This document shows positions 57,496-64,000 of a stretch of 64,000 bases of DNA, piece by piece; within the stretch, counting starts at the first letter, position 1; every line of letters starts with the position of its first letter. Position numbers and translations under genes: made by a program. The notes below the pieces were generated by a model. It had not been told where the DNA came from. It searched no databases and saw nothing but the letters and a program-made list of their open reading frames with translations. The stretch comes from Corticium candelabrum (taxonomy: Eukaryota; Porifera; Homoscleromorpha; Homosclerophorida; Plakinidae). The stretch covers positions 8,072,618-8,136,617 of the forward strand of contig NC_085093.1 in the NCBI RefSeq assembly GCF_963422355.1. The letters are read 5' to 3'.

Positions 57496-59118
57496 GTGTC
57501 CTCTGAACCATACTTTTATGATTTGGCTTACCAAATAACAGAAAGGAATGCTACCATACCTGTTAATGAAACTGGCCAATGTATAGTTGCTGAACAACTA
57601 GTCACAACGTGTAAAGACGCGTCTACAGATAAAGGTGTAATGCGATGGAAGTGTACTAGCGAGTGTAAAACTGTAAGTCTAGCAGAAGTAGATGCCATTG
57701 TCAAACTTTTGCAAACCTTTAAAACACCAATGGATCAAGTGCGAATTGCCTTAGACTCATGGGACCGTGGATGTCCTAATGGGCACTACTATGTCAAAGT
57801 ACTAGACACAGAAACCTTCGGTGACTTTGGCACTATTCGCCGTCGAGGTCATCCTCTGGTTTGTTTCAATGACGGGGGATGTGACAGCAAAATTCGGATT
57901 CTCCGAGCAGCTTCCACCCATTATCCAAAGTTGAGAACATTTTTGCACTATTTACATAATGCAATTAGAAGCCATGTCACTGTTAGGGAGATAGACCAGT
58001 TTCTGGGGGCTGGTAATTTCTGTGTCCTTATGCAAATGTGCGAAGTTGAAACTTTCGAATGTCTGCTATGCGATCGCGAATGGAGGAATTTAGAAGCTAC
58101 CGATACTGAACCTACATTCAGCGAGTCACGGCTACTTGTGGCCAATGCAATCTTGATCAATGATTACGAGAAACAGCTACTTGATGACCCAGACCATGTT
58201 TGCTGCAGCAGTGAACGCCTTCACCGGAGAAAATCGGTATCAAAGCTGCTCGTTTCAGGTAATCTCGGCAGCATCGTGTGGCCTAAGTTGAAAGCGTTTA
58301 TATTGCAGAATAACGAAACTGAAGAGACAGATACTCTGTTTATGTGCACTTTCTGCAAGAGTCGGATTACTAACGATACAATGCCGCCGCGTTGTGTTCT
58401 CAACGGCTTGCAATCAGTTACAGTACCTGCAGAATTAGCGAAATTAGATTCTCTAAGCTTGCAACTTCTTCAGCGGGCAAAGTTCTTTCAGACGGTAGTA
58501 CGCCTTGGCACATACACTGGAAAAGTGTCCACGTCCAACGCCCTTAGAGCATGTAGGGGTGTCATGTTTTATCTTCCTTTGCTTCTAGCGAAGACCCTTG
58601 ACACTCTAGACAAGGTTGAAGACAGCAACATTCTACTACCGTTAAACTGCAGTTTACCTGAACCTGAGTTGTACGTAATAGTCAATGGTAAGCCCACTAA
58701 AGCAGGAGTATTGTGGCGTACTCTAGTCAATGTTAATTCTTTAAAACAAGTCATACAAAAACTTAAGGAGATAAATTGGCTTTACAAGAATGTAGCTGTT
58801 CAATCTATAGACGAGGCAACAAGAAAAGTCATGGCAATATCTAACAATGCTACGAACACAATGTTGGAAAAAGCTTCCACAGATGACATTGCTGGGTTTC
58901 AGCATTATACCATCAGAAATCTGAACAGCAAGCTCAACAGTGGGTCAGACTTGGAGCAATACAAAATCTTGTCTGCAACGGAACAGGGCATTGATAATCG
59001 TTTGAAACATCTCGATGTCATGTGCTTTCCAGCCCTCTTTTCCACTGGCGAATTTGGTGAGTTCCATCCCCGCAAGACAAACTTGCTCCGAGCGAGTATG
59101 TCAAATCGCTATTATTGA
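57496..59118 (+). CDS. Helitron Rep N-terminal region (DUF6570-like)
   Basis: An open frame of 540 codons. N-terminal Cys-containing segments (RWKCTSECK; CFNDGGCDSKI; CEVETFECLLC) precede LFMCTFCKSRITNDTMPPRC, a C-x2-C ... C pattern followed by NGL, as in DUF6570 regions that adjoin Helitron helicases. FPALFSTGEFGEFHPRK near the end is the start of the Helitron-like N domain (F-P-x-L-F-x-x-G-x-G). The frame is lost at about 59115 while the homology continues in another frame (LNKDSRFRKE, FYLLWHKEMRE). Confidence 0.8.
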   Translation: MSSEPYFYDLAYQITERNATIPVNETGQCIVAEQLVTTCKDASTDKGVMRWKCTSECKTVSLAEVDAIVKLLQTFKTPMDQVRIALDSWDRGCPNGHYYVKVLDTETFGDFGTIRRRGHPLVCFNDGGCDSKIRILRAASTHYPKLRTFLHYLHNAIRSHVTVREIDQFLGAGNFCVLMQMCEVETFECLLCDREWRNLEATDTEPTFSESRLLVANAILINDYEKQLLDDPDHVCCSSERLHRRKSVSKLLVSGNLGSIVWPKLKAFILQNNETEETDTLFMCTFCKSRITNDTMPPRCVLNGLQSVTVPAELAKLDSLSLQLLQRAKFFQTVVRLGTYTGKVSTSNALRACRGVMFYLPLLLAKTLDTLDKVEDSNILLPLNCSLPEPELYVIVNGKPTKAGVLWRTLVNVNSLKQVIQKLKEINWLYKNVAVQSIDEATRKVMAISNNATNTMLEKASTDDIAGFQHYTIRNLNSKLNSGSDLEQYKILSATEQGIDNRLKHLDVMCFPALFSTGEFGEFHPRKTNLLRASMSNRYY

Positions 59119-59960
59119 ATAAGGACTCCCGTTTCAGGAAAGAACCACAATACGTTTTTTTATTTGCTGTGGCACAAAGAGATGCGGGAACTTAAGTCTG
59201 GTGTGTACAACACGTTAAAGTCTACCAAACGACAGGCAGCGCCTGTCAGAACACTTTTGGACATGGTAGATTCCTCTGATGAACACCTGGAATCCAGTTT
59301 GTCCACTGTCCTTCAGTCGTTGCGAGGTACAAAGCAATTCTGGTTTCTAAAGAAGAGTGATGTCAGACGCATGATACGAGAGTTTGGGTCGCCAACACTA
59401 TTTCTCACTTTGAGTTGCGCCGAGTATGAAAATGCAGAAATCTCCAGCTACCTCAGAAAGGTGAACAAAGTCCCCTCTAGCTACGACATAGGAAAACTCT
59501 GCACCGAAGATCCGATATCGGTGTCTAGGAAATTTTGTATCATGTTCCAGGCTTTCTTTACCACCGTCTTAAAGAGGGGTGAAGTGTTAGGTACAATAGA
59601 CCATTTCTATTGGAAAAAAGAGTATCAAGCGCGAGGAGCTCCACACTACCATATTCTCTCATGGATACGCGATATGCACCTGTCATCGGGCAAGACGATC
59701 CCCAGAAAGTATTAGACTGGATACAGGAGAGAATCACCCGTCACATTCCTGACAAAGTATCGAATCCCGAGCTGCACGCGTTGGTCACTCGGTACCAAAT
59801 ACACAAGTGCTCTCCGTATTGCAAACGCACGCAAAAGCTAGGTAGCACCTTTGTTACAAGGTGCAGGTTTCCTAGAAATGTTTGCCAAACGATATCTTTA
59901 AATTGTGTGGAAGACTCACTCAAGTCTCGTAAAAAGATTTACAATTTGCCACGCAAATAA
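59119..59960 (+). pseudogene. Helitron HUH replication initiator, frameshifted
   Basis: LLWHKEMRELKSGVY leads to RMIREFGSPTLFLTLSCAEY and FYWKKEYQARGAPHYHILSW. The HYH in the last motif is the metal-binding HUH of rolling-circle initiators. The frame changes near 59690 to WIQERITRHIPD and VTRYQIHKCSPYCKR (with the expected C/H pattern), and stops at 59958. The catalytic tyrosines should follow in the next piece (for example ALYVSGYVTKAE). Confidence 0.82.
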
Positions 59961-60944
59961 TCAGAAGTCAGGGTAAATGATTACAGTCCTTTGCTTCTAT
60001 TGCTGTGGAGGGCCAACATCGACCTTCAGTATGTGGCAGAATCATCGCTTGCAATAGCCCTCTATGTCAGCGGCTATGTTACTAAAGCTGAAAGAAGCAA
60101 CATGCAAGACATCTGGTATGAAGTCAGTGAAAATCAGAGCGTCTACAGCCGGCTTTGGAGTTTTGGCGTACGCAGTTCGAGCTCACGAGAGTGCGGACTC
60201 TACGAGGCCAGCGACCTGTTGCTTGGTCACCACCTTACGGAGAAGTCTGACAACGTCAAGTGGATAGACGTCTCCATGCCAAACAAAAGGAGTCACAGAT
60301 TAAAGAATTACAAAGATCTCACTGCCATGGCCGATCTTGATCCTAACTCTAACACCGTATGCGAGGAAAACCTATTAGACACATACTATCCTTGAAGACC
60401 AGTTCAACTGGAAGATCTATGATTGTACGACTTAGTCGCTAACTACAACTGCTACGGCAAAGAACGCAACGGAGACAGAAAGTATCGGAAGCTCACCAAA
60501 CCTCGACTTGTTAATCACAGGCTCTTTGATCCCAACAAAGAAGAACAACGAGAACCCTACTATTACTCGTTGCTGCTTTTGTTCGTTCCTTTCAGGAATG
60601 AATCGAAGTTGCTTCGCGAAGACGAAACGGCTGAACAATGCTTTCATAGACTGTTGGGGAACCACAGTCAATGCAATGCTCACCACAGCAAGCTGCAGAA
60701 GCTGGTGGATGCTCAGGTCAACGTTGTGATACTCAACAAAGTTAGAGATAGTGAAGAAGAAGTCAGTAGACTAGACAATGAGCCACAGCTCATTGGTCAA
60801 GCTAAGTCTCCAATGAATGATCTGCTTGAAATAACCGTCAAGTTAAACAGCACGCTAACACTAGACGAGAGAGTAAAAATGTTAAATGTTGATCACAAAC
60901 GTGTGTTTGACCGGGTAGGAACTCATCTAATTCATCAACAGTAA
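59961..60944 (+). pseudogene. Helitron Rep, middle region
   Basis: Two frames. 59991-60395 has RANIDLQYVAESSLAIALYV then SGYVTKAE, the usual segment with the catalytic tyrosine (Y-x-x-K-Y or G-Y-V-x-K-x-E), and SRLWSFGVRSSSSRECGLYE. 60423-60944 has YYYSLLLLFVPFRNE, typical of the linker before the helicase. A stop and a frame change separate them. Confidence 0.75.
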
Positions 60945-60956
60945 CATGAATCATGT

Positions 60957-61439
60957 TTGTGCAACTGCGATGTGCAGCTGACCCTGCTTCGAATGTTCTT
61001 GAGTGGCGTCGGAGGTACGGGCAAGTCGTTTCTTATACAGACCATTCGAGCACCGGTACGGCACTTGTGGCCATCTGCTGATCTGACTTGCGCAGTTGCA
61101 GCGCCCACTGATTTAGCCACCTTCAACGTAGGTGGAATGACTATTCACAGCCTTTTGCAGCTGCCTATCGAACACGAGGGCAAGACCTGTAATTACTGGG
61201 CAATTTCAAAAGCTTCTCAGAGGGTGATGAAAACTACGCTTCGCGATGTCAAAATGATCATAATTGACGAGATCTCAATGGTGTCCAGTCTTACTTTGGC
61301 ATATATTCACTTGAGACTAGAGGAGATATTCGCAACCGGCGACTGGTTCGGTTCTAAAAACGTCCTCTTTGTTGGAGACCTTCTTCAATTACAGCCGGTC
61401 AACGGATGTCCAGTGTTTCAAAAGGTTAGCAAAATCTGA
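60957..61439 (+). pseudogene. Pif1-family helicase, N-terminal half
   Basis: The Walker A motif is LSGVGGTGKS, Walker B is MIIIDEISMVS and motif III is LFVGDLLQLQPVNG; all are in order and intact. The role is DNA unwinding during rolling-circle transposition. The frame ends at 61439 by a frameshift within the conserved region after PVFQKV. Confidence 0.88.
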
Positions 61440-62322
61440 TATCTCTCAAATTAGGATGTGCAGCGTCTGTTAACATTTGGAAAGATACAGTCGTGTACGA
61501 CGAGCTCACCATCAATGAGCGACAATGCAAAGACCAACAGTTTTCGACGATGTTAGACAGTGAGCGTTGTGGTCGTCCAACAGACGAAACTATCAGAATT
61601 CTAGAAAGCAGAGTAATCAAAATGTCTACTGCGGATATGTTTGTCCATCTCCAACAATGCGGACACACGCCACTGTGCCTGTTTCCAATAAAAAAGCATG
61701 TGACGAATTTAACAGCGCAATGATTACTAGTCTTCCTTCCGAAATCCAAACTTTGTCGTGTACGGACGAAGTCGATGAAACTGCCAGCAAAAGCAACTGG
61801 ACTAAAAGAGCAGCGGAGCAGCTAGATAAGCTAAACAACAACTGCAACAGGACTGCCGGTCTAGAAGCTAAACTTCTACTAGCCGTGGGGGCGCGAGTCA
61901 TGCTGCGACGCAATATGGACACAAAAGCTGGACTAGTAAACGGTGCCATATGTACGGTCACTTCTATTTCAGCAGTCACCGTGACTGTTAAGTTTGACCA
62001 CATATCTGCGCCTTACGACGTACAACGGGTTAAGAGCAAATTTATGATCATGAAAAACTTCTTTGTATACAGAAAGCAATTTTCTCTCATTCTGGCATAT
62101 GCGATTACAATTCATAAGTGTCAGGGATTGTCGCTAGACACTGCCATCGTAGACCTCTCGGATCAAGTCTTCGCTCCCGGAATGGCCTACGTAGCGTTGT
62201 CCAGATTGCGATCGCTATCCGGGTTACACCTAGCTGCGTTCCGTCGCAAATCTATCATGGTCAACGTACCCAGCCTCAAAGAAATCAATAGACTCAGACA
62301 AACTTACCAAAAATATCTCTAA
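61440..62322 (+). pseudogene. Pif1-family helicase, C-terminal half
   Basis: After two frame changes (about 61440-61490 and about 61700-61730) the motifs continue: LTINERQCKDQQF, GARVMLRRNMDTKAGLVNG, AITIHKCQGLSLD and GMAYVALSRLRSLSGL. These are the standard helicase motifs IV-VI of Helitron Pif1 helicases. The last piece (61721-62322) is open to its stop. Confidence 0.87.
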
Positions 62323-62564
62323 ATGTATCAAATTCCCAAAACCAGCGGAAACATTACGCTCACTGGTACTGTAAAACAAGACGAGCCGAAACCAAAGAGG
62401 CCACGTCTCGCCACTACATTGTGTTCTGCAAAGCAGAAGCAAATCCCCAATGCAGCAGAAGAGCCTACACGCAAAAAACATGACACAGTCAATCGGAAAC
62501 CACATTATGCAAATCAGAATGTGCCGAAACATCAGACATCATAGTCACTAGTAATACTGTCAAT

Positions 62565-63149
62565 TTGAGACAACAACGTGTATGGCTATTCAAGTTCTAC
62601 ACTGTAGATAAACAATGGCAGCTAAAAGTATGTGCCACCTTAGGTCCGCGTTTTGTGGGAACTAACATACTGCAACCAGGCGGTCCATACGTCGTTCTAA
62701 CACCACCAGACCCCTCTACAATAATACCTATCAAAGGAGGTGGCAACTGCTTATTCCGTTGTTTTGCATACATGATATGTGATTCAGAAAGTCAACACAT
62801 GGCAGTACGTAAACCTATCCTAAACCACATGGTGCACATTGCCCATTTATTATTATTCCGCCACATTCCCAACAGAATATCAAACATTCAGCAATACATA
62901 ACAGAAATCGGTATGGACACAGAATCAACCTGGAGCACCGACATTGAAATTTTGACTCTAGACCATTTGCTGCAAACTTGTGTGTTCTCCTACAACGTAC
63001 AACAGCATAATTGGCAAAGAATGAGTCCTGCTACTATAGACCGGTCTATTACTGAAGACACCACTGAAATGTCAATGTACATTAATTATCGTGATATGGT
63101 TCACTTCGAAGTTGTGCGAAGCTGCATACCCGATTGTTATACTGTCTAA
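62565..63149 (+). CDS. OTU-like cysteine protease domain, Helitron C-terminus
   Basis: A 194-codon frame. KGGGNCLFRCFAYMI is the OTU catalytic Cys motif (normally GDGNCLF; the Asp is Gly here). A matching His is in RDMVHFEVV near the C-terminus. OTU-like domains are a known addition in Helitrons; their role there is unproven and may be removal of ubiquitin-like tags. It is separated from the helicase by about 240 bases in other frames, so it was probably fused originally. Confidence 0.75.
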   Translation: MRQQRVWLFKFYTVDKQWQLKVCATLGPRFVGTNILQPGGPYVVLTPPDPSTIIPIKGGGNCLFRCFAYMICDSESQHMAVRKPILNHMVHIAHLLLFRHIPNRISNIQQYITEIGMDTESTWSTDIEILTLDHLLQTCVFSYNVQQHNWQRMSPATIDRSITEDTTEMSMYINYRDMVHFEVVRSCIPDCYTV

Positions 63150-63390
63150 AAATGTCACCTGGAAAGAAATACCGTAGCTAAACTGGGATGTGCAGCATCT
63201 AATTACAGCCTGGAATTCGTGGCCTAGGGGGGCGGGGCGGGGGCGGAACAGAGAGTGCAACCTCCACGTGGTCTGTCCTGGAGTTTTGAACATGAAAGTA
63301 TTCTCACATGTTCAAAATGCTAAGCACTCCGTTTACTAAAACTGTCATTTTCATCTAAAAATGTATGAAACAAGTCCAAAAATATATGAA

Positions 63391-63581
63391 ACAAGTCCAA
63401 AACATTTTGAGAAAATGATGGGTATGCACTTATGTCATTTATGCCCATCTCCTATATCACACTCTTTTACCTATATCGCTTGCAGCAGTTGTGAATGTGA
63501 TGTAGGAGATGGGCATAAATGACATAAGTACATACCCATCCCTACATACCCATCATTTTCTCAAAATGTTTTTGGACTTGT
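63391..63581. mobile_element. foldback MITE (near-perfect palindrome)
   Basis: The left arm (63391 to about 63462) and right arm (about 63495-63581) are inverted copies: ACAAGTCCAAAA, CATTTTGAGAAAATGATGGG, TTATGTCATTTATGCCCAT. The loop is about 30 bases. A partial duplicate AACAAGTCCAAAAATATATG precedes the left arm. There is no coding capacity. Confidence 0.85.
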
Positions 63582-64000
63582 ACTAATAATACTAGTAATG
63601 TCTGTTTTAATTAATTAAATGTTTCAGAAGAAACTGATCCAACATTTGAATGGGCATTAAATTTGGGTGGACATTTAATTTGGGCATGGCAGACCTTTCG
63701 CCGAAATTAAATTTATGCCGAACATTTACGAAATTAGAGTAGCCTCACTGAAAAATCACCTAAATCTTGAACATAGACGCCGAGTTCTTTCCTAGACCAG
63801 TCACGTTTGAGTATAACTCTAGTTATTAATCCTTGTTACTGTTGGATTAACAAAGCTCAGTCTTTAATTAATTGACTTGGTTTACTCCCTAGGGCCTAGG
63901 GATGGCGAATTTTTTTGGGCCCACTTCCTTTAGTACCCGGATAACCGTCCCGTATACGCGTAATCTGCACGTGCCATAAGCCCGTCCTTCACGTGCCGGC
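63582..64000. other. right edge, AT-rich with a dispersed repeat end
   Basis: No gene. The segment at about 63700-63745 is an inverted, slightly diverged copy of sequence at 45526-45575. The last 100 bases become GC-rich. Confidence 0.5.

Larger units (their letters stand above)
56987..63150 (+). mobile_element. Helitron, frameshifted (Rep/helicase with OTU-like domain)
   Basis: Coding pieces occur in the order expected for metazoan Helitrons: basic repeats, DUF6570-like Cys region, HUH replication initiator, Pif1-family helicase, OTU-like domain. The frame is broken about eight times (near 59115, 59690, 59957, 60395, 60945, 61440 and 61730, and between helicase and OTU), so it is inactive. 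I could not fix the 5' TC or 3' CTRR-hairpin ends; the limits given are those of the coding region. It lies directly beside the Lys-rich remnant. Confidence 0.88.

Noticed and set aside
1..64000. Bacterial or viral origin of part of the window
   Set aside because: Spliced HTT runs through most of it, and the rest is made of standard eukaryotic transposons. The GC-rich block has no prokaryotic gene structure.

Overview
This is an animal nuclear genome window. It is intron-rich, has canonical GT/AG splice sites and short introns, and about half of it is transposable elements. Its central gene is huntingtin (HTT) on the + strand. The 5' part of the gene lies off the left edge. From position 1485 I can follow 51 exons that align collinearly with human huntingtin, as I remember it, down to the conserved C-terminus and a TAA at 43874-43876. 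The presence of HTT points to Metazoa. The mix of mobile elements suggests a marine, probably early-branching animal such as a sponge or cnidarian; that last step is inference.

Layout. 1-1484: no gene recognised. 1485-19141: HTT exons 1-36 of the window; the longer introns carry small non-autonomous DNA transposons. 19142-41206: one intron of about 22 kb, filled with at least seven copies or fragments of a non-LTR retrotransposon group. These encode a cysteine-rich CXC-like N-terminus, a reverse transcriptase and a restriction-like endonuclease, and most copies are embedded in (GTA)n microsatellites. The same intron holds three tRNA-derived SINEs, a second LINE fragment, a Ty3/gypsy tail with an LTR, a Tc1/mariner-type insertion in one SINE and a hAT-like element. 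41207-43876: the last 15 HTT exons. 43877-45770: AT-rich spacer.

45900-51300: a GC- and CpG-rich block unlike its surroundings. It carries a decayed tyrosine-recombinase (DIRS-like) retroelement, a hAT-like MITE and an ~84-bp minisatellite. 51348-53269: a Tc1/mariner-superfamily transposon with an intact transposase whose last two catalytic acids are ~81 residues apart (close to the DD82E group). 53571-56638: a ~3.07-kb inverted-repeat element carrying a broken gene of an uncharacterised metazoan family. This element and the Tc1-type element both sit inside or beside an older lysine-rich coding sequence. About 57000-63150: a frameshifted Helitron (basic repeats, DUF6570-like region, HUH Rep, Pif1 helicase, OTU-like domain). 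63391-63581: a near-palindromic foldback MITE.

Functionally only HTT looks like a working host gene. Everything else is mobile DNA or its remains. The most interesting signal is the nest in the 22-kb intron: two lineages of retrotransposon that both use the same (GTA)n microsatellite but insert in opposite orientations. The second is the inverted-repeat element with the uncharacterised protein. Exon coordinates come from reading splice sites by eye and may be off by a few bases.
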